NCBI GenBank assembly: GCA_028692655.1
Contig: JAQUWY010000003.1
Coordinates: 1-54,969 of the forward strand
Length of the DNA: 54,969 nt
Reading direction: 5' to 3'
Source: Candidatus Omnitrophota bacterium
GTDB lineage: Bacteria; Omnitrophota; Gorgyraeia; Duberdicusellales; 4484-171
Of the stretch, positions 7,121 through 15,592 are shown piece by piece (position 1 is the first letter of the stretch; each line of letters opens with the position of its first letter). Below the pieces are notes generated by a model. It was not told the origin of the DNA. It saw only the letters and a list, made by a program, of their open reading frames with translations, and did no database searches. The position numbers were made by a program, and so were the translations under genes.

Positions 7121-8581
7121 TTACTGCTTACTACTTTTCTCTGCGGACCATTTTAAATCAGGGAATCGAGCTGCTCTTACTTCATCTACTCTCTTTACCG
7201 AAGTCCTATGAGGGGCATCTTTTACTTTGGATATATCCGTATCGATTTCATTATTGATTTCGACCATAATCCGGATAAAATTATCCAGAGTCTTTTTGTT
7301 TTCAGTTTCAGTGGGCTCAACCATCAAAGCTTCTTTAACAATTAAAGGAAAATACATCGTCGGAGGGTGTATACCGTAATCTATCAGGCGCTTGGAAATA
7401 TCCAGCGCCGAAGCACCTTTTTCTTTCTGTCTTTGAGCGCTCAGAACGACTTCATGCATACATATAAAAGGATAAGCCACTTCATACAGTAACTGTAGTT
7501 TAACCCTTAGATAATTAGCATTGATAACTGAATTTTGAGCCGCCCGTAATAACCCCTGAGCTCCCAAACGCAAAATATAAGCATAAGCTCTAACTAAAAC
7601 AGAAAAATTTCCGTAAAAGCTGCGCACCCGGCCTATAGAGTGTTTCAAGGAATAATCGAAATAAAAAGATTGGTCTTTTTTGACAACTATGGGAACCGGT
7701 AAAAAGTCTGCTAATTCCTCTACTACCCCCAGGGCTCCCGCCCCCGGGCCGCCGGTTCCATGAGGAGTAGAAAATGTCTTATGTAAATTAAGATGGACCA
7801 CATCAAAACCCATAAGGGACGGTTTGGTTATTCCCAGGAGAGGATTAAAATTTGCTCCGTCGTAATAAAGAAGCCCTCCTTTGGAATGGATGAGCCGGCT
7901 GATTTCTAAAATGTTTTTCTCAAATAATCCCAAAGTATTAGGATTAGTAAGCATAACTGCCGCCACATCATCATCTAAGAGCTGTTCTAATTTATTAATA
8001 TCGATAAGCCCGCGGGAATCGCTTTCTACCGTAATAGTTTCAAACCCGCACATACTGGCAGTAGCAGGATTGGTACCATGCGCTGAATCAGGCACTATTA
8101 TTTTTGTCTTCTTGCTGCCTTTAACCTGATGGTATTTACGGATTATAGAAATCCCGGTGAATTCACCCTGAGCCCCGCTGGAAGGCTCAAGGCTAAAACG
8201 CTTCATGCCCGTAATCTCGCATAAAACTTGCTGTAAATTATATAAAAGTTCCAGGGCGCCCTGGGTATCTCTTTGGTCCTGGCAGGGATGTATACCGCAA
8301 AACCCTTCAAGATTAGCAAGATACTCATTTATTTTAGGATTATATTTCATAGTGCAGGATCCCAGGGGATAGAAATTCGCATCAAGAGAAAAGTTATTTT
8401 TAGAAAGCCGGCTATAGTGCCTTATTACTTCCAGCTCACCTGAATCAGATATGGGAATTTCTTTTCTGAGAAAACCCTCAGGAAAAATATTACCCGGGTT
8501 TATTAAAGGAACTCCAGCGGCAATAATATAGCCCGTTTTATCCGGAATTTCTTTTGCGTTATTTTTCTTTTCCTCAGCCAT
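7121..8581 (-). CDS. gcvPB: Glycine dehydrogenase (decarboxylating) subunit 2, P-protein beta
   Basis: GcvPB is the PLP-binding half of the two-subunit P-protein, which decarboxylates glycine and passes aminomethyl to lipoyl-GcvH. The PLP lysine is in HLNLHKTFSTPHG near residue 270, with SAHGTNPA and the GGPGAGALGV region as expected. I start at ATG 8581, overlapping the gcvPA stop by eight bases and preceded by GAGGTG; the open frame extends 20 codons further, inside gcvPA. The 486-residue length is normal for the family. Confidence 0.95.
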   Translation of the reverse strand: MAEEKKNNAKEIPDKTGYIIAAGVPLINPGNIFPEGFLRKEIPISDSGELEVIRHYSRLSKNNFSLDANFYPLGSCTMKYNPKINEYLANLEGFCGIHPCQDQRDTQGALELLYNLQQVLCEITGMKRFSLEPSSGAQGEFTGISIIRKYHQVKGSKKTKIIVPDSAHGTNPATASMCGFETITVESDSRGLIDINKLEQLLDDDVAAVMLTNPNTLGLFEKNILEISRLIHSKGGLLYYDGANFNPLLGITKPSLMGFDVVHLNLHKTFSTPHGTGGPGAGALGVVEELADFLPVPIVVKKDQSFYFDYSLKHSIGRVRSFYGNFSVLVRAYAYILRLGAQGLLRAAQNSVINANYLRVKLQLLYEVAYPFICMHEVVLSAQRQKEKGASALDISKRLIDYGIHPPTMYFPLIVKEALMVEPTETENKKTLDNFIRIMVEINNEIDTDISKVKDAPHRTSVKRVDEVRAARFPDLKWSAEKSSKQ

Positions 8582-9917
8582 GAAGCACCTCGGCCAGCTC
8601 CTGTATAAAATTATCGATATCTTCTTTAGACTTAGTTTCAATGCAGCAGCTTAAAATCCTGTTTTTAAATTCAGGAAAATCATTACCCAGATAATACCCC
8701 GCTATTATATTTTTGTTGCGTAACTTTTCCATAACCGAAGCTGCCTCTTCAACTTCCCAGACAAATTCGTTAAAAAATCTCCTGCCGTAAGGAATTTTTA
8801 TACCCCTGACTTCCTCCAGGCGCTGGTAGAGATATTGAGCGTTATTAAAACACGACAAAGAAACCGACTCCAACCCCTTTTTGCCCATTAAAGACAGGTA
8901 TATCGCGGCACCAATAGCATTAAGAGAGTGATTCGAGCAGATATTGCTGGTAGCTTTCTGGCGCCTGATATGTTGTTCCCGTGTTTGAAGAGTCAGGCAA
9001 TATGCAGGATTACCATCTTTATCCTGGGTCTTACCGATTATTCTTCCCGGCATATGGCGTAGATACTGGCCCTTTGCCGCCAGCAAACCAAAAGCCGGAC
9101 CACCAAAATTCAGCCTACCGCCCAGGGGTTGGCCGTCTCCGCAAACTATATCAATGCCCAGTACAGCAGGTGCATTAAACATAGCTAAAGATAAAGGATT
9201 AGCTACCATAACCCCCAGAACGCCTTTACTCTTAAGGTATGAAGTAAAACTTTGAACGTCTTCTACCAGCCCGAAGAAATTAGGGCTAGCAAAAGCAAAA
9301 CAAGCAACCTCGTCGTTTAAGCTTTCTTTTAATGTTTTTTTATCGATAAAACCATCTTTATCGCTGGGGACTTCTTCAACCAAAAATTCCAATCCAGAAA
9401 GATAAGTATCCAAAGTCTTGCGATATTGGGGGTGCAACCCGTGAATGAGTATTTTTTTTCTTCCGGTTACACGTAAACTCATCAACACCGCCTCAGCCAA
9501 AGCTGAAGCCCCGTCAAAAAGAGAAGCGTTAGAAACATCCATGCCCGTTAGACCGCAGATAAAACTCTGGTACTCATAAATAGCTTCAAGAGAGCCTTGA
9601 GAACATTCAGCCTGATAAGGAGTGTAAGCAGTAAGAAAACTTGAAGAAGCTAATATAGCATCAACTGCCGCCGGGACGTAATGGTCATAGCATCCGGCTC
9701 CAAGAAATGAATTAAACCTATTTAAAGGCGTATTTTTGCGGGAAAGCGCCTCGATTTCTTTCTTAACCTCGAATTCGCTCAAACCTTCCCTTAAGGAAAG
9801 AGAGCCCTTCAGCCTAATAGAAGAAGGAATATCCCGATAAAGCTCTTCAACAGAGCTTACTCCTATTACTTTAAGCATCTGCTCTATATCTTTGGAAGTA
9901 TTAAGAATGTAAGGCAT
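8574..9917 (-). CDS. gcvPA: Glycine dehydrogenase (decarboxylating) subunit 1, P-protein alpha
   Basis: The 447-residue partner of GcvPB has the family landmarks: FLGAGCYDHYVPAAVD near residue 68, TPYQAECSQGSLEAIYEYQSF near 96, and GDGQPLGGRLNFGGPAFG in the middle. The alpha and beta chains together form the active P-protein, coupled here through an eight-base overlap. A TATAAT lies only three bases before the ATG, but whether it acts as a promoter is unclear. A repeat block of about 430 bases separates it from gcvH, so the gcv genes may form two transcription units. Confidence 0.95.
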   Translation of the reverse strand: MPYILNTSKDIEQMLKVIGVSSVEELYRDIPSSIRLKGSLSLREGLSEFEVKKEIEALSRKNTPLNRFNSFLGAGCYDHYVPAAVDAILASSSFLTAYTPYQAECSQGSLEAIYEYQSFICGLTGMDVSNASLFDGASALAEAVLMSLRVTGRKKILIHGLHPQYRKTLDTYLSGLEFLVEEVPSDKDGFIDKKTLKESLNDEVACFAFASPNFFGLVEDVQSFTSYLKSKGVLGVMVANPLSLAMFNAPAVLGIDIVCGDGQPLGGRLNFGGPAFGLLAAKGQYLRHMPGRIIGKTQDKDGNPAYCLTLQTREQHIRRQKATSNICSNHSLNAIGAAIYLSLMGKKGLESVSLSCFNNAQYLYQRLEEVRGIKIPYGRRFFNEFVWEVEEAASVMEKLRNKNIIAGYYLGNDFPEFKNRILSCCIETKSKEDIDNFIQELAEVLHG

Positions 9918-9937
9918 AATATTATAAATTCCAAACT

Positions 9938-10076
9938 AAAACAGCTGTAAGCTACAAAAGAGCACCAGTCACCAGAACACCAGAAAAACAAAAATCCCAA
10001 ACATTCCTATAGAAATACAATAGAAATATATGGAAATACATAGAAATAAATTGTTTAAATCGATCTTTTAGTTTCC
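9938..10076. repeat. 10-bp-period repeat, inverted second copy
   Basis: This block is the reverse complement of about 180-318. It begins with AGCTGTA/AGCTACA and CACCAGT/CACCAGA units, then continues with four degenerate 10-11 base units related to TAGAAATACA (about 10009-10050). It belongs to the otherwise gene-free stretch 9918-10352. Confidence 0.75.
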
Positions 10077-10333
10077 CGTTTTCCAGTTTCTTAGCCTTTC
10101 GGTTTTCTATCTTTCAGTTCTTTCGTTCTCAGTTTTTACGTTTTTCTGTCTTTCAGTTTTTATGTTTTATGTCTTTCGGTTTTTTGGTTCTCCCGTTTCT
10201 TGGTTTCCTGGTTCTTTCGTTTTTCGGTTTTTACGTTTTTATGTTTTTTGGTTTCCTGGTCTTCCCAAATTATCAGTTATCAATTATCAATTATCAATTA
10301 TTACTTCTCAACCTCAACCTTAGCCTCAGCCTT
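10077..10333. repeat. Degenerate 8-bp tandem array (GTTTTTNN) followed by 7-bp and 6-bp arrays
   Basis: On the plus strand about 25 consecutive units follow the pattern G-T-(T/C)4-N-N, for example GTTTTTAC, GTTTTTAT, GTCTTTCG, GTTTCTTG, GTTTCCTG, with occasional 7-base units. From about 10268 the pattern changes to ATTATCA/GTTATCA 7-mers, and from about 10308 to AACCTC/AACCTT/AGCCTC 6-mers. Near-copies are at about 14680-14900 and, inverted, at about 19500-19690. Long open frames here are artefacts of the period. Confidence 0.8.
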
Positions 10334-10352
10334 AATCTGTATAGTCTATGGA

Positions 10353-10736
10353 CTATGTATGAGCTTCTTTATCTATAAATTCTTTATAAGAAACCTCATC
10401 CATAAGGCCGTCTAGTTCAGCAGGATTTTCAATTTTTATTTTTATCATCCAGCCTCTTTCCTGGGGAGATTCATTTATCCACTGGGGATTATTAATTAAA
10501 TCTTCATTCACTTCAATGACTTTCCCGCCCAAAGGCAGATACAATTCGCTTGCTGCTTTGGTAGACTCAACAGTGCCGAGTTGCGAAGACTGTTTCAGGC
10601 TGTCTCCGGCTTTAGGCAGCTCAATAAAGACTATATCTCCTAATTGTGCCTGGGCGTAATCGGTGATTCCGATCACAGCCGTATCATTGTCAACTCTTGC
10701 CCACTCATGTGATTTGGCAAATTTCATAATACTCAT
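10353..10736 (-). CDS. gcvH: Glycine cleavage system H protein
   Basis: GcvH shuttles the aminomethyl group on its lipoyl arm between P-, T- and L-proteins. The 127-residue sequence has the lipoylation motif GTVESTKAASELY with the modified Lys at about residue 60, and the usual N-terminal KSHEWARVDNDTAVIGITDYAQ. The ATG at 10736 overlaps the gcvT stop as ATGA and is preceded by AAGGAGG, so translation is coupled to gcvT. Repeat DNA begins right after its stop codon. Confidence 0.97.
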   Translation of the reverse strand: MSIMKFAKSHEWARVDNDTAVIGITDYAQAQLGDIVFIELPKAGDSLKQSSQLGTVESTKAASELYLPLGGKVIEVNEDLINNPQWINESPQERGWMIKIKIENPAELDGLMDEVSYKEFIDKEAHT

Positions 10737-11845
10737 GCTGCCTCCTTAAATGAATTTTTTTTTGTTTTTGGGCCAATAAAAGAAAATTTAGCTATCTCAG
10801 CTTCATAATGCTTGCCTCTTACTTCCACACTTATTTTGGTGCCTATTCGGGCATAGTCTTTTCCAACATAAGCCATACCTATAAATCTTTCTAAATTAGG
10901 AGAGTAGGTTCCGCTGGTAACTTCTCCTATTTTGCTTGCTCCCGAATAAACCGGATAACCCTGTCTTACGAGGGCTCTTGACTGCATAATAAAACCCACT
11001 CTTTTTCTTTTGAGTTCTTTTTCTCTTATTTTAAGAAGTTTGTCTCTAGCCATAAACTTTCTTTCTAATTTTACTGCCCAGCCTAAAGAAGCTTCATAAG
11101 GGTTTATCTCTTCATCAATCTCATGCCCGTATAAAGGATAACCGGCTTCTATCCTTAATATATCTCTGGCCCCAAGGCCGCAAAAAGTAAGCCCGTATTT
11201 TTTACCTGCAGAAACAAATTTATCCCACCAGAGGCCTGCTTCATCCCAGTCAGTATAAATCTCAAAACCGTCTTCGGCGGTGTAACCGCTTCGGGAAACC
11301 AGGATGTCTCTGCCCTCTATTTTTCTTTCAAGAAAAAACATATATCGTAGTTCTTCGAAGTCCCGGCCAAAAACTTCCCTTATTATATTATGAGCAGTCG
11401 GGCCCTGCAAAGAAATCAGAGCCGTTTTAGAACTAACGTCCTCTATAACAATTCCTGTTGAGCTATTCTTCATTAACCAAGCCAAAGCTTTGTCTTTATT
11501 AGAAGCGTTAACTACGCAAAGCAAATCTTTCTCTTTACGATAGACCATAAGGTCATCTATAATTCCGGCATCTTCGTTAAGGAGTAAATTGTACTGCATT
11601 CGGCCAAAAGCAAGCGAAGAGATATCGTTAGAAGTAAGTTTCTGCAAAAAATCAACAGCTCTTGGCCCCTTGACCAACAGCTCTCCCATATGAGAAGCAT
11701 CAAATATGCCGCAGGATATACGCGCCGCCTTTGCTTCAGAAAGCATACTGCGGTATTCTACCGGAAGAAGCCAGCCGGCAAAGTCAATTATCCTGCCTTT
11801 TTCCTGGATATGTTTTTGATGTAAGGGAGTTTTTTTGGGTTCCAT
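10733..11845 (-). CDS. gcvT: Aminomethyltransferase, glycine cleavage T protein
   Basis: GcvT transfers the methylene group from GcvH to tetrahydrofolate and releases ammonia. The 370-residue protein shows the family pattern: FAGWLLPVEYRS near residue 20, GIFDASHMGEL near 46 with the catalytic-loop Asp, SRSGYTAEDGFEIY near 191, and GLGARDILRIEAGYPLYGHE near 224. It begins a gcvT-gcvH unit coupled by a four-base overlap. A predicted promoter lies about 35 bases upstream and leaves no room for a glycine riboswitch. Confidence 0.97.
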   Translation of the reverse strand: MEPKKTPLHQKHIQEKGRIIDFAGWLLPVEYRSMLSEAKAARISCGIFDASHMGELLVKGPRAVDFLQKLTSNDISSLAFGRMQYNLLLNEDAGIIDDLMVYRKEKDLLCVVNASNKDKALAWLMKNSSTGIVIEDVSSKTALISLQGPTAHNIIREVFGRDFEELRYMFFLERKIEGRDILVSRSGYTAEDGFEIYTDWDEAGLWWDKFVSAGKKYGLTFCGLGARDILRIEAGYPLYGHEIDEEINPYEASLGWAVKLERKFMARDKLLKIREKELKRKRVGFIMQSRALVRQGYPVYSGASKIGEVTSGTYSPNLERFIGMAYVGKDYARIGTKISVEVRGKHYEAEIAKFSFIGPKTKKNSFKEAA

Positions 11846-11878
11846 TTTAGGCTTAGTTTATACACAAATTGAGATGAT

Positions 11879-11906
11879 ATTTTACCATATAATCACGCGA
11901 ATGTAA
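11879..11906 (-). promoter_or_regulatory. Predicted promoter of gcvTH
   Basis: On the minus strand TTACAT (11901-11906) and TAAAAT (11879-11884) are 16 bases apart, with a TGG extended -10 element. The ATG of gcvT is 33 bases further on. Confidence 0.45.
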
Positions 11907-11972
11907 GAATATTTTTAGAGCTAACGGCCAAAAAATATACTTTTGCGTTGTTTGAGAAATCCGAAATTTAAA

Positions 11973-12635
11973 CTATGTTTTCATAATAAAAGATAGTGTC
12001 CGGGAACTGGTTTTATCCCTCCGGTATGAAAAAAAGTCTTTGCCGAAGCAAAAACTGCATATATTAATATCTAGAAAATTTTTTTCTACTAATCCTTTAC
12101 TTATCAAAACCGACTTAGCAAGCTCTAGCGGGTCAAAATAAAGCTTTCCTTCTTTCCGGGATAGCGACGAAGGCACGAAACCGTAAGAATAAAACTCTTC
12201 TCCCACTTCAAAACAGCAGGAGCGCAAACTCACTCCGGCAAAAACCTTAAAAGAAGACATTTTATAAGGTATATTCTCCAGTATTTTTTCTTTTGCCGAA
12301 CGCCAGCCCATATGAACCACGCCTATGATATTTAATTTTTCGCTTTCAAAAATAAGAGGCAGGCAATCCGCTGTTCTTACAACCAGAAGGTTATCTCCTC
12401 TATCGGTAAAGAGCCCGTCACCTTCATAAATCCCGGGTTCGTCAATAAGGTTAACTATCCCCGAATGAATCTGGTTCATAAAACTTATCCGGGAACGTAA
12501 GCTAAGCTCATCACAAATTTTATAGATATCCGCCGGCATTTTCCCCGCGATTCCGGAGCTGCTAAAGCCAGAAACTATCCCGGCAGAAAAGAAGCCGTCA
12601 ATAATGGAGCAGTTAGTTTTTCGGATTAAACGCAC
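11973..12635 (-). CDS. pgeF: Laccase-domain peptidoglycan editing factor, PgeF/YfiH family
   Basis: The 220-residue protein has the family signatures VRTADCLPLIF near residue 121, GVVHMGWRSA near 134 with the metal-binding His, RSCCFEVGEEF near 177, and NICSFCFGKDFFSYRRDK at the end. Members are zinc or copper enzymes reported to remove wrongly incorporated residues from peptidoglycan precursors and also to act on purine nucleosides. It starts at GTG 12635 after an AGGT element. It lies at the end of a run coaC-rmuC-yggU, separated from yggU by about 50 bases. Confidence 0.9.
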   Translation of the reverse strand: MRLIRKTNCSIIDGFFSAGIVSGFSSSGIAGKMPADIYKICDELSLRSRISFMNQIHSGIVNLIDEPGIYEGDGLFTDRGDNLLVVRTADCLPLIFESEKLNIIGVVHMGWRSAKEKILENIPYKMSSFKVFAGVSLRSCCFEVGEEFYSYGFVPSSLSRKEGKLYFDPLELAKSVLISKGLVEKNFLDINICSFCFGKDFFSYRRDKTSSRTLSFIMKT

Positions 12636-12688
12636 GTATCTACCTGGAAGGATTTGCTAAATTAACTACTTTTAATATATTCTGCTTA

Positions 12689-12925
12689 TTAATCTCTGAG
12701 AGCCTGTATGCCTTCAAGCTCAACAATTTTTTCCCGCGACTTAAAGCCCTTTCGTATTACCACAGCTCTTTTTTTAAGGCCGTAATGAGCGGCCAACACT
12801 GCCAGCAATTTCTTGTTGGCCTTGCCCTCGATTGCCGGTTCGTTAAGATATACCTTTATACCGCCGGCAAACGGCTCAATCCTGGCTTTCGAGGCCCGGG
12901 GTATTACTCTCACTTTCAGAATCAT
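12689..12925 (-). CDS. DUF167 / YggU family protein
   Basis: A 78-residue protein with the DUF167 pattern: VRVIPRASKARIEPFAGGIKVYL, then PAIEGKANKKLLAVLAAHYGLKKRAVVIRKGFKSREKIVEL. These small alpha/beta proteins have no settled function. Its start lies 50 bases inside the end of rmuC, in another frame, so the two are coupled. The ATG at 12925 gives the usual family start. Confidence 0.9.
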   Translation of the reverse strand: MILKVRVIPRASKARIEPFAGGIKVYLNEPAIEGKANKKLLAVLAAHYGLKKRAVVIRKGFKSREKIVELEGIQALRD

Positions 12926-13856
12926 TATTTTGACTACCTATGGCCTGCAATTTGAACGATAATTTTTCTACCTTTTTAGCCGCCTCGTCATACTTAGAAG
13001 AAGCACTCCTCAGGTGTGTGCCTAAAATCTCATACTCTCTGATAAAAGCGCTAAGATCTTTTTCCAGCCTTTTTAGATTATTGTAAATCTCCCTGGCTTT
13101 TTTCTCTATTTTCATGGCCCCGAATCCGATAAGTATTGTCTTTAGATAGGCGTATAAAGTATTCGGGCCGACAACGAAAACTTTTTTGTGTTGGGCAAAC
13201 TCAATTAATGATGTTTCGGTAACAATAAAATAATATACCGCTTCCGACGGAACATACATAAGAGAAAAGTCCGTTGTGCCCTCGTCCGGATAAACATAGC
13301 TTGCGGTTTCGGTTATTCTTTTTTTTATGCCCTCAATGCACAGCCGGCGCTGGCGTTCCTTTTCTGATTCGCAAGCATCAAGATAATTCTGGAAACTATC
13401 CATGGAGAATTTAGCATCAATCGGAAGCAGGCCTGAAGGAAGTTTTATGGCAAAATCTACCTTTTTGCCATCTTTAAAAGAATACTGTGCCACGACTACA
13501 TCTTTAGGAAAAACATCTTTAAGGAGATTTTCGAGTATACTCTCACCAAATATACCTCTTGATTTAGTCGGTTTAAGAATATCATGGAAAGACTTGGTAA
13601 GTTGTAATATCTGGGTGCTTTCTCTATCCAGGCTGCCGATTTTTTCATAAAGCCTGGTAAGCTCCTCGGTCACCGCGCGCTGAGAATCCAAAAGGTTACC
13701 TTGTGACTGAAGCAGATTGCGGGAAAGCTCTTCTCTCAAAGAATCCATCTTGCTATGCAATATAGCATCATCTTTGGGCCTGTTTATTTTGAGAATAAGC
13801 AGGAATAAAGTAAGTAGCAAAACTGCCAGAATAGCCAACAGCAAATAGGTTATCAT
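12876..13856 (-). CDS. rmuC: RmuC family protein
   Basis: The 326-residue protein has an N-terminal membrane segment (residues 2-24), a coiled-coil stretch (about 35-85), and the RmuC core from about residue 95. The core includes GIFGESILENLLKDVFP, VDFAIKLPSGLLPIDAKF and SLMYVPSEAVYYFI. That region contains a PD-(D/E)xK-like LPIDAKF motif. RmuC is linked to limiting inversions and recombination at short repeats, which is of interest in a genome region so rich in inverted repeats. It starts nine bases after the coaC stop. Confidence 0.9.
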   Translation of the reverse strand: MITYLLLAILAVLLLTLFLLILKINRPKDDAILHSKMDSLREELSRNLLQSQGNLLDSQRAVTEELTRLYEKIGSLDRESTQILQLTKSFHDILKPTKSRGIFGESILENLLKDVFPKDVVVAQYSFKDGKKVDFAIKLPSGLLPIDAKFSMDSFQNYLDACESEKERQRRLCIEGIKKRITETASYVYPDEGTTDFSLMYVPSEAVYYFIVTETSLIEFAQHKKVFVVGPNTLYAYLKTILIGFGAMKIEKKAREIYNNLKRLEKDLSAFIREYEILGTHLRSASSKYDEAAKKVEKLSFKLQAIGSQNNDSESESNTPGLESQD

Positions 13857-13865
13857 ATTTTATGT

Positions 13866-14429
13866 TTACTTTCCCGAAATGGATATGGCCTTTGACATAA
13901 TATCCTTAGGCTCAGGCATTCTTCCTTGGCCGTAGGCACCACAGGCGAGCTCACCCTCAGCCGGATTCATGAGGATATATTTATTAAAGCTCTTGAGTTT
14001 TTTTACATTTTCCTGAATCAAAGGATTCTGCCACATGCATTCATTCATCGCCGGAACCAACAAAACCTTTGTCTTCTGTTCCAAAGCGCAGATAAGTGTA
14101 GTAAGAAGATTATCGCAAATTCCGGAGGCTATTTTAGAAAGCGTATTGGCCGAACAAGGGGCAACGATACAAAGATTGGCCCATTGGGCAAGGCTTACAT
14201 GCTCAACCAACATATCTCCGGCAGATACAAACATATCACAGTGCACAGGATTCATTGAAAGCTCTTTAAACACAAGAGGCCCAACAAATTTAGTAGCATT
14301 TTCAGTCATAACCACTTTGACCGAAAAACCCTTTTTTACCAGTAAACGGACCAACTCGCATGTTTTATAGGCGGCTATCCCTCCACTGACCCCAACGATA
14401 ATATTCTTAGTTTTTAAAGCTTTTTTCAT
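13866..14429 (-). CDS. coaC: Phosphopantothenoylcysteine decarboxylase (stand-alone CoaC)
   Basis: CoaC is an FMN enzyme that decarboxylates 4'-phosphopantothenoylcysteine in coenzyme A synthesis. The 187 residues include GVSGGIAAYKTCELVR at the N-terminus, catalytic His in VEHVSLAQWANL, APCSANTLSKIA, the PAMNECMW motif, and GELACGAYGQGRM with the catalytic Cys. In most bacteria this is the N-terminal half of a fused CoaBC. Here it is a separate gene, and coaB lies upstream of it in transcription, across a repeat block. Confidence 0.95.
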   Translation of the reverse strand: MKKALKTKNIIVGVSGGIAAYKTCELVRLLVKKGFSVKVVMTENATKFVGPLVFKELSMNPVHCDMFVSAGDMLVEHVSLAQWANLCIVAPCSANTLSKIASGICDNLLTTLICALEQKTKVLLVPAMNECMWQNPLIQENVKKLKSFNKYILMNPAEGELACGAYGQGRMPEPKDIMSKAISISGK

Positions 14430-14972
14430 CTAGCTTGCATTTTACCTCAATATTTCCGGCTTGTAAACCACCTCTTAAACAGTAATCTTGCTTAAAAAAT
14501 TCATACCCCTCGCCATATACCATGTTGCAAACCCGCATTGCAATAAGGTTCAGCCTGCGGTTCTCGGTTTGCGGTTTTGCTTCTTTAGTTTTTATGTTTT
14601 TTAGTCTTTTGGTTTTTATGTAATCTAGACTTACAGCTTGAAGCTTGAAGCTTATAGCCTTTTCCGGGGTTTTTGTTTTTTTGTTTTTTGGTTTTCTATC
14701 TTTCAGTTCTTTCGTTCTCAGTTTTTACGTTTTTCTGTTTTTATGTCTTTCAGTTTTTTGGTTTTCCCGTTTCTTGGTTTCCTGGTTCTTTCGTTTTTCG
14801 GTTTTTACGTTTTTATGTTTTTTGGTTTCCTGGTCTTCCCAAATTATCAATTATCAGTTATCAATTATTACTTCTCAACCTTAACCTTAGCCTTAGCCTT
14901 TATGCTCTGTGGACTGCTTGCCCTGAGCCCTTCGATTTCACTCAGGATAAACGTAGTCGAAGGGTGGCCTGT
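14430..14972. repeat. Non-coding mosaic repeat block between coaB and coaC
   Basis: No gene. In order: CGGTTTGC-type 7-mers (about 14550-14580); GTTTTTAT 8-mers (about 14585-14622); four CTTGAAG-type 7-mers (about 14629-14660); a GTTTTTNN 8-mer array (about 14675-14850); ATTATCA 7-mers (about 14841-14870); AACCTT/AGCCTT 6-mers (about 14877-14900). The last part, 14930-14972, has CCTTCGATTT...GTCGAAGGG arms that can pair. About 14527-14900 is closely repeated, inverted, at 19465-19790. The block supplies the last codons and stop of coaB. Confidence 0.8.
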
Positions 14973-15592
14973 CAACTGCCTGCCCTGACAATCTTATCCA
15001 GTACCAAAGCAAGCTGTTTCTGGGAATTAACCGAAACAACTTCTTTGGCTCCGTTGATAACAAATCGCTTGCAGCCTGAGGATAAGTCTTTTAAGGAGTT
15101 AGCAACGACGAAGTCACTCTTATTTTCTTTGAGGCTCCTGAACGCAGCTTGAATAAGATTTTTGCGGTTAGCCTGGAGTTTGAATTGAATAATTTTAGCT
15201 TTGGGGGCAAGCCGGCGCATAGAAGTTATTACCTTTGGCAAAGGAACCAACTCCAGCCTTAGCTTACTTTTCCCGGAAGGCGCTTTACCCTTAAAAGTAT
15301 TTTTAGGGCGATAATCGCTGACTGCCGCGGTATGGATAATCGCGTCAAACCTTTCTTCTCGCAGGCATTTTAAGACCTGGGCCTTAAATTCACTGAAATA
15401 ATGGTAACAAACGGCCTTTGGCCCCTTTACCTCTCCCACACAGTGAGGGTTTATTATTAAAGTAACCTTGTGCCCTTTATTTTTTAAGGCTTTTGCCAGG
15501 TACAAGCCGGTTTTGCCGCTGAATCGGTTAGTTAAAATTCTTGCTTCGTCAACTTTTACCCAGGTAGCTCCGGCAGTAATCAAAACTTTCAT
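14972..15592 (-). CDS. coaB: Phosphopantothenate-cysteine ligase (stand-alone CoaB)
   Basis: CoaB joins cysteine to 4'-phosphopantothenate, the step before CoaC. The 206 residues begin with MKVLITAGATWVKVDEARILTNRFSGKTG, matching the nucleotide-binding start of CoaB, and have HTAAVSDYRP near residue 89 and KAPSGKSKLRLELVPLPKVI. The start overlaps ttcA by four bases (ATGA). The last codons read into repeat DNA (RAGS then stop), so the original C-terminus may have been replaced. It precedes coaC in transcription, the reverse of the order in fused CoaBC. Confidence 0.93.
   Translation of the reverse strand: MKVLITAGATWVKVDEARILTNRFSGKTGLYLAKALKNKGHKVTLIINPHCVGEVKGPKAVCYHYFSEFKAQVLKCLREERFDAIIHTAAVSDYRPKNTFKGKAPSGKSKLRLELVPLPKVITSMRRLAPKAKIIQFKLQANRKNLIQAAFRSLKENKSDFVVANSLKDLSSGCKRFVINGAKEVVSVNSQKQLALVLDKIVRAGS

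Noticed and set aside
10077-10333. Possible CRISPR array
   Set aside because: Units are 6-10 bases with no separate spacers of constant length, no 20-40 base repeats, and no cas genes in the window.
10169-10415. Open frames giving F/L/V-rich proteins with repeated FFGFLVF
   Set aside because: They are a by-product of the 8-bp GTTTTTNN array, which stays open in more than one frame. No ribosome site, and the peptide repeat follows the DNA period.
11846-11972. Glycine riboswitch before gcvT
   Set aside because: The leader predicted from the promoter is about 27 bases, and no glycine aptamer-like conserved sequence is visible.
14638-15152. Three overlapping plus-strand frames with hydrophobic repeats
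   Set aside because: Same array artefact. One frame runs on antisense into coaB, which is clearly the real gene.
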